Positions 16,219-25,041 are shown, counted from the first letter of the stretch. The stretch is DNA of 39,124 nucleotides from Bacteroidota bacterium (GCA_023458415.1 JAEWZO010000035.1:1-39124); one strand, 5' to 3'. Notes: a model not told the origin generated them from the sequence alone. Made by a program: numbers and translations.

Positions 16219-16686
16219 ATGATGAAAATGAAGATAGAAAAATCAGTAAGCATTCTGAATAAACGTGCTAGATTTGAGTACGAGATTTTAGAAGAAATTG
16301 AGGCAGGGATGGTGTTGACGGGAACTGAGATAAAATCTTTGCGCTCATCTAAAGCAAGCATTACAGAATCTTTTTGCCAGTTTATTGATGGTGAGTTATA
16401 CATCATAAATATGATGATTGATGAATATAAATTGGGAACTTTTTATAATCATAAAACAAAAAGGGAACGGAAATTGCTACTTCACAAAAAGGAATTGCAA
16501 AAGTTTGAAAAAAAACTAAAAGATGTTGGAAATACAATAATTCCACTCAAGTTGTATATCAATGGCCGAGGAAAAGCAAAATTGCTTATAGCATTAGGAC
16601 GAGGAAAAAAACTCTTTGACAAGAGAGAAACTATAAAGGATAGAGAAAACAAGAGAAACCTTGATAGAATATTGAAGAAAGGTTAA
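16219..16686 (+). CDS. smpB: SsrA-binding protein SmpB
   Basis: Binds tmRNA and the decoding site of ribosomes stalled on broken mRNA, starting trans-translation. At 155 aa it is of normal length. NKRARFEYEILEEIEAGMVLTGTEIKSLR (about 15-43) is the SmpB signature, with the oligonucleotide-binding barrel following (GELYIINM, RKLLLHKKEL, IPLKLYINGRGKAKLLIALGRGKKLFDKR) and a basic C-terminal tail that enters the mRNA channel. ATGs at 16219, 16222 and 16228 are all possible starts. It is divergent from the ABC-F gene. Confidence 0.97.
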   Translation: MMKMKIEKSVSILNKRARFEYEILEEIEAGMVLTGTEIKSLRSSKASITESFCQFIDGELYIINMMIDEYKLGTFYNHKTKRERKLLLHKKELQKFEKKLKDVGNTIIPLKLYINGRGKAKLLIALGRGKKLFDKRETIKDRENKRNLDRILKKG

Positions 16687-16702
16687 AAAACTCTCTCAAT
16701 TC

Positions 16703-16733
16703 TTGTTTATAAAGAAAATTTATTTTTAATTTG
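16703..16733 (+). promoter_or_regulatory. Candidate promoter of the OmpA-family gene
   Basis: TTG (16703-16705), a 20-nt spacer and TTAATTTG (16726-16733) fit the Bacteroidota promoter with one mismatch in the -7 box. The start codon is 29 nt further on. Confidence 0.45.
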
Positions 16734-16762
16734 CATTATCAATTATTTAATCATTTAATTCT

Positions 16763-18178
16763 ATGAAAAATCTAAAATTAGGAATTTCAGCATTAGCACT
16801 TACAGTTGCTTCTACTGTTTTCGCACAGACTACCACTAATCCGTGGTTAATCGGAGTTGGTGCTCATGGAGTAAACCATGTAGCTGCAGGTGGTGGAGCT
16901 GGTGACGTTCTTGAAACTGCTTTCAGTTCAAAAAGACTGTACAGCATCAATAACTTTACAATTACTCCTCCATTGTCTAAACTAACTGTTGCTAGAAACT
17001 TGAACAGACTTTTGGTTCTTGACTGGCAAACTTCAGTTGGAAATATCGATAACAAGAGAATCGGTATGGACAAAGAATTCTTCCTTATGACAGGTCTTGG
17101 TCTTCAGTTCAAGTTTAACGGACTTTGGAACGAAGATTCTTGGTTTGATCCTTATGTAAGAGTTGGAGCTAACTATCTAAGACATGATTACACAGGTGTT
17201 AACTTCCCTGTTACTACTGTTTTAGGTGAAACTTATCCTGGTTATTCTAACATGGAGCCTTCTACTCAAAGAAGAGCAGATCATTTTGCTTTAGCTACAG
17301 GTCTTGGATCTAACTTCTGGTTAACTCAAAACTTCGGTCTTGGTATTCAAGGAGATTATGTTTCTACACCTGTTGATAAGTCTGATATCGCTAACTTCTG
17401 GCAAGCATCTGCTTCGCTATTGTTCAGATTCGGACAAACAGACAGAGATAAAGATGGTATCTTAGATAAAGATGATCTTTGCCCAGATACTCCGGGTCTA
17501 GCAGAATTCCAGGGATGTCCTGATACTGACGGTGACGGAGTTCCAGATAAAGATGATCAATGTCCAGACGTTGCAGGACCAGTTGAAAACAACGGATGTC
17601 CTTGGCCAGATACTGATGGTGACGGAGTTGTTGATAAAGACGACCAATGTCCAGAAGTTGCAGGTCCAGCTGAAAATAACGGATGTCCTTGGCCAGATAC
17701 TGACGGTGATGGAATCCTTGACAAAGACGATGCTTGTCCTACAGTTCCAGGTCTAGCTCAGTACAACGGTTGTCCTAAACCACAGGAAGTATGGGCAGGT
17801 GAAGCTACTACAGCTCTAGAAAACATCTTGTTCAACTTCGATAAAGCGACTCTTAGACCAGAATCTAACGCTAAACTTGATGCTGCTGCACAAATTATCA
17901 AAGATTCTCAAGGTAAATTCCTTATCGTAGGTCACACAGATAAGAAAGGTGCTGAAGCGTATAACCTAAGACTTTCTCAGAGAAGAGCAGCTGCTGTTGT
18001 AACTGCACTTGAGCAAAGAGGTGTAAGCGGTGCTTCTCTTAAATCAATCGGAGTTGGTGAGCAAGAAGCGGTAGTACCGGAAAATGCTTCTAACGCAGAA
18101 AGATTGAAAGACAGAAAAGTAGTTGTTAAACCAGCTGATGCTGCTACTTGGGATACTCTTAAGAAAAGAGATTACTAA
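16763..18178 (+). CDS. OmpA/OprF-like outer-membrane protein with TSP3 repeats
   Basis: A 471-aa envelope protein. It has a Sec signal peptide (cleavage after VFA, about residue 21) and an N-terminal eight-strand-type beta-barrel (about 22-225). Four thrombospondin type 3-like, Asp-rich repeats (DxDGDGxxDKDDxCP, about 227-340) are typical Ca2+-binding linkers. A C-terminal OmpA peptidoglycan-binding domain follows, with ILFNFDKATLRPES, FLIVGHTDKKG (Asp contacting diaminopimelate) and LSQRRAAAVVTAL. It likely tethers the outer membrane to the cell wall. Codon use is visibly biased (many CTT/GGT/GCT), as in highly expressed genes. It has its own promoter and strong terminator. Confidence 0.94.
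   Translation: MKNLKLGISALALTVASTVFAQTTTNPWLIGVGAHGVNHVAAGGGAGDVLETAFSSKRLYSINNFTITPPLSKLTVARNLNRLLVLDWQTSVGNIDNKRIGMDKEFFLMTGLGLQFKFNGLWNEDSWFDPYVRVGANYLRHDYTGVNFPVTTVLGETYPGYSNMEPSTQRRADHFALATGLGSNFWLTQNFGLGIQGDYVSTPVDKSDIANFWQASASLLFRFGQTDRDKDGILDKDDLCPDTPGLAEFQGCPDTDGDGVPDKDDQCPDVAGPVENNGCPWPDTDGDGVVDKDDQCPEVAGPAENNGCPWPDTDGDGILDKDDACPTVPGLAQYNGCPKPQEVWAGEATTALENILFNFDKATLRPESNAKLDAAAQIIKDSQGKFLIVGHTDKKGAEAYNLRLSQRRAAAVVTALEQRGVSGASLKSIGVGEQEAVVPENASNAERLKDRKVVVKPADAATWDTLKKRDY
17441..17782 (+). repeat. Tandem repeats encoding TSP3-type calcium-binding units
   Basis: Three 87-bp units (17522-17608, 17609-17695, 17696-17782) encode 29-residue copies starting DTDGDG; a shorter 81-bp first copy (17441-17521) starts DRDKDG. 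The units are highly similar in DNA as well as protein, so copy number may vary between strains. Confidence 0.9.
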
Positions 18179-18202
18179 GAAGTAAATCAATCTAAATAAA
18201 AG

Positions 18203-18232
18203 AACACCTTCCGTATGGAAGGTGTTTTTTTT
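18203..18232 (+). terminator. Strong rho-independent terminator after the OmpA-family gene
   Basis: Ten-bp perfect stem AACACCTTCC / GGAAGGTGTT, GTAT loop and a run of eight T, beginning 25 nt after the stop. Confidence 0.93.
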
Positions 18233-18247
18233 GTGCTGTAATTTTAA

Positions 18248-18255
18248 TATTTTTG
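18248..18255 (+). promoter_or_regulatory. Candidate -7 element upstream of yebC
   Basis: TATTTTTG matches TAnnTTTG exactly, 21 nt before the chosen start codon. A TTTG lies only 14 nt upstream, shorter than normal spacing. Confidence 0.35.
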
Positions 18256-18276
18256 CGTTCTAAATTGAAAAGTAAT

Positions 18277-19017
18277 ATGGGACGCGCGTTTGAATACAGA
18301 AAAGCATCTAAAATGGCCCGTTGGGATAAAATGGCCAAGACATTTTCTAAAATTGGAAAAGATATTGCATTGGCGGTGAAAGCAGGAGGGCCCGATCCGG
18401 ATTCCAATCCTGCGCTTAGAAGATGTATCCAGAATGCGAAGGGTGCTAATATGCCAAAGGATAATGTGGAGCGTGCCATTAAGAAAGCGAGTGGTGCCGA
18501 TGCCGAACAATATGAAGAAACTACTTACGAAGGCTACGGGCAAGGCGGAGTCGCATTTTTTGTAGAATGTACAACGAACAACCCAACCAGAACAGTTGCT
18601 AATGTTCGTGCGGTTTTTAATAAGTTCGACGGAAATCTTGGTAAAAATGGCGAACTTGCATTTATCTTCGACAGAAAAGGAATTTTCACACTGGATCTTT
18701 CTGAAATAAAGATGGATTGGGATGATTTTGAAATGGAAATGATTGATGGTGGTGCAGAAGATATTGACAAAGATGAAGAGGAGGTAATGGTAACTACTGC
18801 TTTTGAAGATTTTGGGTCCTTATCTCATAAACTGGATGAATTGGGCTTGGAAGCAAAAAGTGCAGAACTGCAGCGTATTGCCAATAATACCAAAGCGGTA
18901 AATGAGGAACAGTTCAAAGCTAATATGAAAATGCTGGAACGCTTCGAAGAAGATGATGACGTACAGAACGTCTATCACAATATGGAAATTACAGACGAGC
19001 TTCTGGCAAGTTTATAA
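18277..19017 (+). CDS. yebC: YebC/TACO1 family protein
   Basis: A 246-aa cytoplasmic protein. The start is the ATG giving MGRAFEYRKASKMARWDKM, the usual N-terminus; an upstream in-frame TTG is not needed. Family features follow: FSKIGKDIALAVKAGGPDPDSNPALR, NMPKDNVERAIKKASG, the central YEGYGQGGVAFFVECTTNNPTRTVANVR and the C-terminal EEEVMVTTAFEDFGSLSHKL. YebC proteins have long been annotated as transcriptional regulators. The mitochondrial relative TACO1 and recent bacterial work point to a ribosome-associated role in relieving stalls at proline-rich stretches. Monocistronic, with a perfect-palindrome terminator. Confidence 0.95.
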   Translation: MGRAFEYRKASKMARWDKMAKTFSKIGKDIALAVKAGGPDPDSNPALRRCIQNAKGANMPKDNVERAIKKASGADAEQYEETTYEGYGQGGVAFFVECTTNNPTRTVANVRAVFNKFDGNLGKNGELAFIFDRKGIFTLDLSEIKMDWDDFEMEMIDGGAEDIDKDEEEVMVTTAFEDFGSLSHKLDELGLEAKSAELQRIANNTKAVNEEQFKANMKMLERFEEDDDVQNVYHNMEITDELLASL

Positions 19018-19046
19018 AAAAATCTGCCAATTGGCAGATTTTTTTA
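19016..19046. terminator. Bidirectional terminator between yebC and the GNAT gene
   Basis: AATCTGCCAATTGGCAGATT (19021-19040) is a perfect palindrome flanked by A5 on the left and T5 or more on the right. It serves the convergent yebC and acetyltransferase genes. Confidence 0.9.
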
Positions 19047-19331
19047 TCTCAGTAGAATATCCTGTGCATTGGGCATTCTGTGCATTACAGCTCTTGCATA
19101 GGAGCAATGCGGATAAACTTTCCAGTTGTTTTCACGTGCGAAGTTTACTCCTTCCTGTACTAAATATTTTCCCATTCCACGGCCTTCAAATTGTGGGTGT
19201 ACTAATACAAATGATATAATCAGTTTGCTTTCGTCAGGGAAAATAGTATAAGTCAATCGCCCTATTTCTTCATTTTCATTATTAAGAGTAATTACGCCAC
19301 CGTTTCCGGATCTGTTGTTTGTATATTCCAT
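19044..19331 (-). CDS. Small GNAT-family N-acetyltransferase
   Basis: A 95-aa protein from the ATG at 19331 (MEYTNNRSGNGG); an upstream ATG would add 11 residues without family support. It resembles the short GNAT group (YjdJ/NATD1-like): GRLTYTIFPDESKLIISFVLVHPQFEGRGMGKYLVQEGV contains the acetyl-CoA pyrophosphate loop (Q/R-x-x-G-x-G), followed by the NNWKVYPHCSYARAVM strand with the family Cys. The acceptor is unknown. It lies just downstream of the RDD gene on the same strand (39-bp gap) and may be co-transcribed. Confidence 0.85.
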   Translation of the reverse strand: MEYTNNRSGNGGVITLNNENEEIGRLTYTIFPDESKLIISFVLVHPQFEGRGMGKYLVQEGVNFARENNWKVYPHCSYARAVMHRMPNAQDILLR

Positions 19332-19370
19332 AATTATTTTTTGTTGATATCTAAATTTAATCAAAAAAAA

Positions 19371-20123
19371 TTAATTGTCTCTACCGGTATAGTAATTATA
19401 ATCTTTAATGATTTTGTCAACAAATTTCATCTCAGTATAAATCTGCGGATCACGACTGATATTAAGGGTTTCAGAAATCTTTTGCGAGAGGCGGGAAATA
19501 ATCTGCCGATCGTGTTTTGCAATTGCTCTGCTGAAGTTTTCCTTTATAATCCGTACATCATTATCGGTGAGAGAAACCACCTGCGGAAAGACAGGAATAT
19601 AATCTTCAGAAATCTGCTCCAAAATAGTGTGCGAAATATTTACATTGTTTTTGAGTGAAATAACCGCAGTTCCCGAAGCAATACCACCCAACCTCTGGTT
19701 ATTATCAGAAACAATAACAGAAACTAATCCAACCACACCCGAGCTCATCATAATATCAACAATCCGGAAAACCCAGCGAATCAGGTAGTCGCCAAATCCT
19801 GCCTCATAGCCATCAATTTTCACAACACGAATTTTCATGATGCGCTTGCCGAAAGTCTGACCTTCCATCAAGCTTTCGCAAACCAGCGTGTAAAGGTGAA
19901 ATGGTAACGTAATGATTACAAAAAATGCCATCATTGACCAGTCATCCCAATTCCTAGTAAATCTATTAATGTGAAAAATATTTGTTAGAAAATAGAACAA
20001 AACAAGAATGTAAGCTCCTTTAATAACCATATCAATAAAGAATGCAAGTATTCTTTCTCCTACGCTTGCCGTGTTGAAATTAATATTTACATTTTGTGAG
20101 GTATTGATAGCGATTTGTGACAT
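19371..20123 (-). CDS. RDD-family membrane protein
   Basis: A 250-aa protein from the ATG at 20123; an in-frame TTG one codon upstream is possible. The RDD domain (about 18-170) has the named residues in VGERILAFFIDM (Arg24, Asp31) and spans at about 26-48, 64-86 and 120-142, with the conserved ESLMEGQTFGKRIMKIRVVKIDG loop between. A soluble, charged C-terminal part (about 175-250) follows. RDD proteins are thought to be transport- or channel-like, but function is unproven. It is divergent from the SpoIIM-like gene with only 23 bp between starts, a pairing conserved in Bacteroidota (recalled knowledge). Confidence 0.9.
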   Translation of the reverse strand: MSQIAINTSQNVNINFNTASVGERILAFFIDMVIKGAYILVLFYFLTNIFHINRFTRNWDDWSMMAFFVIITLPFHLYTLVCESLMEGQTFGKRIMKIRVVKIDGYEAGFGDYLIRWVFRIVDIMMSSGVVGLVSVIVSDNNQRLGGIASGTAVISLKNNVNISHTILEQISEDYIPVFPQVVSLTDNDVRIIKENFSRAIAKHDRQIISRLSQKISETLNISRDPQIYTEMKFVDKIIKDYNYYTGRDN

Positions 20124-20146
20124 CAAATTTATTATTTTAGCTCCGC

Positions 20147-21154
20147 ATGAGAGAGGTTGCTTTTATCAAACAAAATAAAGAAAAATGGTTGGGAATTGAA
20201 GCAGTGATCAACGGAAAACTGAAAAAAAATCCCGATGATCTTTCCAATATTTATATTAATTTAATTAATGACCTTTCATTTGCACAGACTTACTTTCCGA
20301 AAAGCAAAACTACTGTTTATCTGAACTACCTTTCTTCAAGAATATTTCAGAAAATCTACAAAACCCGTCGGGTCGAAAAAAACCGTTTGCTTTACTTTTT
20401 CAAAACGGAAGTTCCGCTAATTGTTTATAAATACCGAAGGTATCTGCTTTATGCATTTGCGTTCTTTTTTCTTTTCGTTCTTATCGGACTTATTTCGGCG
20501 GTTTACGATAAAGAATTTGCCAACGTAATTATGGGCGAAGAATATGTAAATAAAACACTCAAAAACATCGAGGAAAACAATGCGATGGGTGTTTATCAGC
20601 AAGGTTCTAACTGGGGTACTGCGCTTGCAATTTTTGCGAACAATCTGTACGTTGGTGCAAGATTATATATTTTCGGAATCTTTGGAGGCCTGGGAAGTCT
20701 TTACATTTTGCTTCAAAACTGCATAATGCTCGGTTCTTTTCAGTATTTTTTCCATGAGCATGGAGCATTAATTGACAGTTTACGTGGTATTTGGCTACAC
20801 GGTGTTTTCGAGATATTTGCTATTGTCATCGAAACAGCTGCAGGACTCATTTTGGGAGCTTCGGTTCTTTTTCCTAAAACTTTTTCGAGATTAAATTCAT
20901 TCAAAATCGGGTTTAAAGATAGTTTCAAAATTTTTCTCAGTACGATTCCTTTCACTTTCGTGGCCGGAATTATTGAGGGATTCGTAACGAGATATGCTGT
21001 GCAGATGCCGGTTTTGCTAAATATTTTGATTATTTTCGGGTCGTTGGCGATTATCGGATTTTACTATCTTATTTATCCGTTTATGGTCGCTAAAAAAATA
21101 AATACAGATGATGCAGTTTTATCAGAAAAGGGATTTTGGAGCGCTGATAGGTGA
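20147..21154 (+). CDS. SpoIIM-like (stage II sporulation protein M) membrane protein
   Basis: A 335-aa protein with a soluble N-terminal helical region (1-95) and about five to six membrane spans. Family features are MREVAFIKQNKEKW at the start, SNWGTALAIFANNLYVGARLYIFGIFGGLGSLYILLQNCIMLGSF, and the HGVFEIFAIVIETAAGLILG segment. SpoIIM in Bacillus works in engulfment with cell-wall hydrolases. This organism shows no sign of sporulation, so the name reflects only the domain. It is the first gene of a plus-strand cluster, overlapping the next by 47 bp. Confidence 0.9.
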   Translation: MREVAFIKQNKEKWLGIEAVINGKLKKNPDDLSNIYINLINDLSFAQTYFPKSKTTVYLNYLSSRIFQKIYKTRRVEKNRLLYFFKTEVPLIVYKYRRYLLYAFAFFFLFVLIGLISAVYDKEFANVIMGEEYVNKTLKNIEENNAMGVYQQGSNWGTALAIFANNLYVGARLYIFGIFGGLGSLYILLQNCIMLGSFQYFFHEHGALIDSLRGIWLHGVFEIFAIVIETAAGLILGASVLFPKTFSRLNSFKIGFKDSFKIFLSTIPFTFVAGIIEGFVTRYAVQMPVLLNILIIFGSLAIIGFYYLIYPFMVAKKINTDDAVLSEKGFWSADR

Positions 21155-22076
21155 TACTTTTACATTTTTCAAAACATATGGCAGAAACTATTTCAGAAAT
21201 TATTTCCTGATCAACGGTATTCTGCTCATTTTGCTTGTTGTAGTTTTTATTCTTTTCTATCGCGAATTCGCTTCGCAGATTTTCGACGGAAATGCCGATG
21301 GACAGAGTTATTACTTCGAAACTTATTTTAATGAGAATCAGGGCATACTCATTTTTGTATTTGGAATAACTTTCATTCTGTTTGTCGCAATCTTTATGAT
21401 GAATTATATTTTCCCGGTGCTTTACATGAAAAGAGCGTCTTTCACTGGGAAATTCAACATAAGTTCTGATGAAATGCTTGCAGACATCAAATCGCAAACA
21501 CCGAAGATTTTTAAGTTAATTCTCGGGATGATGTTCGTTGTAGCGCCGCTCAGTTTACTTGTTTTTGGCGTTACCTACGCGTTGGTTTTTATTTTTATCG
21601 GGATCTTTCTTATGCTTTTTGTTTTTCCGGTTTTCATGAATTTTGTCAACTTCATCATGTTCGATTATCTGCATACCAATCGTGGGTTTTTCGAAAGTTT
21701 AAGCTATGCGATGCGCGCGCAGTTTTCCTATCCGAATGGTCGGGAAAATTCACCTTTCTGGAAATATTGGGGATCGGTTATCGTAACGTATCTCATTATT
21801 AATGTAGTGGTTTCAGCATTTACCATGATTCCGATGTTTTTTATGATTTTTCAGGCGATTGCAATGGAAGAGCAAGGCCACTCCGTAGATAATCCATTCG
21901 AAGGAACTATGGGAATTATTTTCTTTGTTTTTTATGGAATTTCAATGCTTGCATCTTTTATTCTGATGAATATTCTTTATGTGAATTCCGGACTGATGTA
22001 TTACGACAGCAGAACCGATCTTCACCGCAGAGTGGATTTTGAAGAAATTAACCTTATTGGCAAACATGAAGAGTAA
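21108..22076 (+). CDS. Polytopic membrane protein of the MoxR/DUF58 cluster
   Basis: A 322-aa protein with about six hydrophobic spans (roughly 35-52, 80-102, 135-185 as two, 225-250, 270-290). The repeated helix-loop layout and the cytoplasmic N-terminus FGALIGDTFTFFKTYGRNYF recall the membrane region of glycerophosphodiester phosphodiesterase-like proteins (GPDPase_memb type); no catalytic domain is present, so no enzyme function is claimed. ATGs at 21108 and 21111 both fit. It overlaps the SpoIIM-like gene by 47 bp and the DUF4129 gene by 11 bp, so translation is tightly coupled. Confidence 0.8.
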   Translation: MMQFYQKRDFGALIGDTFTFFKTYGRNYFRNYFLINGILLILLVVVFILFYREFASQIFDGNADGQSYYFETYFNENQGILIFVFGITFILFVAIFMMNYIFPVLYMKRASFTGKFNISSDEMLADIKSQTPKIFKLILGMMFVVAPLSLLVFGVTYALVFIFIGIFLMLFVFPVFMNFVNFIMFDYLHTNRGFFESLSYAMRAQFSYPNGRENSPFWKYWGSVIVTYLIINVVVSAFTMIPMFFMIFQAIAMEEQGHSVDNPFEGTMGIIFFVFYGISMLASFILMNILYVNSGLMYYDSRTDLHRRVDFEEINLIGKHEE

Positions 22077-22833
22077 GCTGTTTGTTTTTCTGTTTTTTTC
22101 TATGTTGGCGTCCGGTCAGGAAGCTAAATATTACCAGCCGCCTTCCGAGAAGAAATTCGGAAGTATGAATCATCTTGAAACATTTCTGCAGCAACCTTAC
22201 AGTACACAAAACCAGCTGTACCCTAAAAATCCTGTGCAAAATCTAAGTGAGAAATATAAAGATGCGGATTTTGATTATACTTCAGTAAAACCGAAAAGAT
22301 CGGTTTGGGACCGGCTGAAGAATCGTCTAAGCAAATTGATGCACAGTATTTTCGGAGATGTGAATTCACAAAACGCTTCCGGATATTTCAGGACATTTCT
22401 GCGCATTGCAGCGATGGTGATTATCGCACTTGTGCTGTATTTTCTGCTTCGTTTTCTTTTGGATAAAGACGGAAATTTTATTTTCGGGAAGAAGAACAGA
22501 AAAGTTGTTCTGAAATCCGAAGATCTTGCGGAAAATATTCACGAAATCAGGTTTGCAGATGTTATTTCCGGTTACGAACTGAAGAAAGATTTCCGTAATG
22601 CGACGCGCTATCAATTCCTCCAAATTTTAAAGAAACTTTCCGACCGAAATATCATCAATTGGGAACCTGAAAAAACCAATAAAGATTACGTTGCCGATAT
22701 CAAAGCCAATGAAGTGAAGAGAGAATTCAGCAGTTTGGCTTACGTTTACGAGAATGTTTGGTATGGCGAATTCGATATTGATGAGGAAAGCTACGGTAAA
22801 TTCAAATCACGTTTCAGCAAATTTATTTCTTAA
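22066..22833 (+). CDS. DUF4129 domain membrane protein
   Basis: A 255-aa protein from the ATG at 22066. This start gives a proper signal peptide (MKSKLFVFLFFSMLASGQEA) and overlaps the preceding gene by 11 bp; a start at 22039 would place extra residues in front of the signal. A periplasmic segment (20-105) is followed by one membrane span (about 111-132) and a cytoplasmic DUF4129 domain (about 170-250): LKKDFRNATRYQFLQILKKLSDR ... FSSLAYVYENVWYGEFDID. DUF4129 is often linked to MoxR/DUF58 and transglutaminase genes. Function unknown. Confidence 0.85.
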   Translation: MKSKLFVFLFFSMLASGQEAKYYQPPSEKKFGSMNHLETFLQQPYSTQNQLYPKNPVQNLSEKYKDADFDYTSVKPKRSVWDRLKNRLSKLMHSIFGDVNSQNASGYFRTFLRIAAMVIIALVLYFLLRFLLDKDGNFIFGKKNRKVVLKSEDLAENIHEIRFADVISGYELKKDFRNATRYQFLQILKKLSDRNIINWEPEKTNKDYVADIKANEVKREFSSLAYVYENVWYGEFDIDEESYGKFKSRFSKFIS

Positions 22834-22835
22834 TT

Positions 22836-23993
22836 GTGAACAGAACAGTTAAAGTATACGGAGTTTTGTTTCTCGTCATCATGGTTTTGATGGCGCTGCT
22901 GGAACTTACAAAAACCGAAGTTACCGATTGGCGAAAAAATTTCAACACCGCAAAGAAATCTCCTTTCGGGCTTTTCGTGTTTAATCAGGAAGCCGATTCT
23001 ATTCTCGGCAAAAAAATCAGCAGGATTTCTGCGGCACCATACAATTATTACGCGAATAAAAAAAAGCCGCACAATATTTTTATTATAGATCAGGACATTG
23101 ATGACACTTCCTGGGAAGCTGTATTGGAACAGGTTTCGGCCGGATCAGATGTGCTGTATGTTTCGGAAAATCAATCGTCTTTTTTAGAAGATACACTCAA
23201 ATATTACATTAGCGGTAATCGATTTGAAGAAATCCAGAAATTTTCATTTACAGATTCTAAACTTAACGCAGATACGCTGGTTCTTGATAAGCTGCCGGGA
23301 AATGGTGGCTTCACCTATCTCAACAAAAAAGGAGAAATATTGGGTACCACAACTGAAGAGAACAGCGAAACCCAGGCAAATTTTGTGAAAATCAAATTTG
23401 GAAAAGGAAATTTTTACCTCCACTCAGAGCCACTTTTTCTCACGAATTATTATCTGCTGAAAAAAGACGGTGCAAAATATATTCAGGGCGTTTTCAGCTA
23501 TTTGCCTGATCGTGAAACTGTTTGGTTTACAGAAACTTCCATTGCCACAGATTCGTCCTCGTCAATGAGATTTATTCTGTCGAATCCACCACTGAAATAC
23601 GCATGGTGGTTGTTTTTGGCCGGCTTGCTGCTGTTTGCTATCTTTAATGCAAAGAGAAGACAGCGTGTAATTCCCGTCGTAGAACCGTTGCAGAATAAAT
23701 CTGTCGAGTTTGTAAAAAGTATTGGTAATCTTTATCTTCAGGAAGGCGATTTTCATGATATGATGGCCAAAAAAGCGCAGTACTTTCTGAACCGTGTTCG
23801 CACTGAACTTTTAATTGATACACAGAACCTTGATGAAGATTTCGAACACAAAATTCATGTTAAGACCGGAAAATCTCCGCAAAAAATAAAAGAAGCCGTT
23901 TCACTGATCCGCAGAGCAAAAGACCCTTATGCACAAGTTTGCCGCGAAGATCTTATCAAAATGAACCGCCTTTTAGATGAAATGATAAAATAA
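22836..23993 (+). CDS. DUF4350 domain membrane protein
   Basis: A 385-aa protein with a GTG start two bases after the DUF4129 stop; no ATG lies near the membrane anchor. One N-terminal span (about 7-24) precedes a periplasmic DUF4350 domain (about 35-230), which has the glutamine-amidotransferase-like fold: SPFGLFVFNQEADSIL, IFIIDQDIDDTSWEAVLEQVSAGSDVLYVSE. A second span (about 253-272, WWLFLAGLLLFAIFN) leads to a cytoplasmic C-terminal helical region. Its role is unknown; it may be a sensor or scaffold of the cluster. Confidence 0.83.
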   Translation: MNRTVKVYGVLFLVIMVLMALLELTKTEVTDWRKNFNTAKKSPFGLFVFNQEADSILGKKISRISAAPYNYYANKKKPHNIFIIDQDIDDTSWEAVLEQVSAGSDVLYVSENQSSFLEDTLKYYISGNRFEEIQKFSFTDSKLNADTLVLDKLPGNGGFTYLNKKGEILGTTTEENSETQANFVKIKFGKGNFYLHSEPLFLTNYYLLKKDGAKYIQGVFSYLPDRETVWFTETSIATDSSSSMRFILSNPPLKYAWWLFLAGLLLFAIFNAKRRQRVIPVVEPLQNKSVEFVKSIGNLYLQEGDFHDMMAKKAQYFLNRVRTELLIDTQNLDEDFEHKIHVKTGKSPQKIKEAVSLIRRAKDPYAQVCREDLIKMNRLLDEMIK

Positions 23994-24021
23994 ACGAAAA
24001 ACGCCACCAAATATATTTTTT

Positions 24022-25041
24022 ATGGAAAATTTTGAAAACCAGAACCCACAATATCAACCTGAATTCCAAAGCAGCGAATTTCAGTCGCGTTTGGATATGA
24101 CCGAACTTCGCACCAGTCTGGAAAAAGTAAAAAAAGAAATTAGTAAGGTCATTGTCGGTCAGGAAAATATGATCGAACATCTTTTGGCTGCATTGCTTTC
24201 CAACGGTCACGTTCTTATTGAAGGCGTTCCCGGTGTGGCAAAAACCATAACGGCAAAACTTCTGGCCAAAACGGTGGATGTCGGTTTCAGCAGAATTCAG
24301 TTTACACCGGATCTGATGCCTTCAGACATTTTGGGAACATCAGTTTTCAACATGAAAAGCTCTGAATTCGAATATAAAAAAGGGCCGATTTTTTCCAGTT
24401 TTATTCTCATTGATGAAATCAACCGTTCGCCCGCAAAAACTCAGGCTGCACTTTTCGAAGTGATGGAAGAACGCCAGATAACTATAGACGGAACGACTTT
24501 CGAAATGGAGGAACCGTTTCTTGTGGTCGCTACCCAAAACCCAATTGAGCATGAAGGAACTTACCGACTTCCGGAAGCACAACTTGACCGTTTTCTTTTC
24601 AAAATTAATGTGGGTTATCCTTCACTTGACCAGGAAATTTCCATCATCACCAATCAGCACGAAAACAAACTGGAAGATAAAACTGATGCAGTACAACCGG
24701 TAATTAGCGGACAGCAGCTGACAAATTTTCAACAGCTGGTGAAAGATATTATTGTAGAACCGCATCTGTTGCAGTATATCGCCAAAATTATCATCAACAC
24801 AAGAGAAAACCAGTTTCTATATTTGGGTGCGTCGCCTAGAGCGAGTTTGGCACTTCTGGCTGCTTCGAAAGCTTTTGCTGCTATCCGCGGAAGAGATTTT
24901 GTTACGCCGGAAGATATTAAAGACTGCAGTTACGCAGTGTTGCGTCACCGTGTGATGGTCGCTCCGGAACGTGAAATGGAAGGACTTACAGCAGACGAAA
25001 TTATACGCCAGATTTTAGAAACCATCGAAATTCCGCGTTAG
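24022..25041 (+). CDS. MoxR-family AAA+ ATPase
   Basis: A 339-aa ATPase with a short N-terminal extension (1-30). Core motifs: VGQENMIEHLLAALLSNGHVLIEGVPGVAKT with Walker A GVPGVAKT (68-75), Walker B LIDEINR (129-135), the MoxR insert EVMEERQITIDG, sensor 1 ATQNP (170-174) and the Arg-containing LPEAQLDRF (about 183-191). The lid domain at 260-339 has GASPRASLALLAASKA. MoxR ATPases are chaperone-like remodelers that act with vWA or DUF58 partners. It sits directly before the DUF58 gene. Confidence 0.97.
   Translation: MENFENQNPQYQPEFQSSEFQSRLDMTELRTSLEKVKKEISKVIVGQENMIEHLLAALLSNGHVLIEGVPGVAKTITAKLLAKTVDVGFSRIQFTPDLMPSDILGTSVFNMKSSEFEYKKGPIFSSFILIDEINRSPAKTQAALFEVMEERQITIDGTTFEMEEPFLVVATQNPIEHEGTYRLPEAQLDRFLFKINVGYPSLDQEISIITNQHENKLEDKTDAVQPVISGQQLTNFQQLVKDIIVEPHLLQYIAKIIINTRENQFLYLGASPRASLALLAASKAFAAIRGRDFVTPEDIKDCSYAVLRHRVMVAPEREMEGLTADEIIRQILETIEIPR

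Noticed and set aside
18253..18276. Upstream TTG start for yebC
   Set aside because: It adds eight residues not typical of the family and lies at the end of the -7 element; the ATG at 18277 gives the standard YebC N-terminus.
20124..20131. TAAATTTG (minus strand) as -7 box of the RDD gene
   Set aside because: It abuts the ATG, so transcription would start inside the coding region, and no later start codon fits the RDD family N-terminus.
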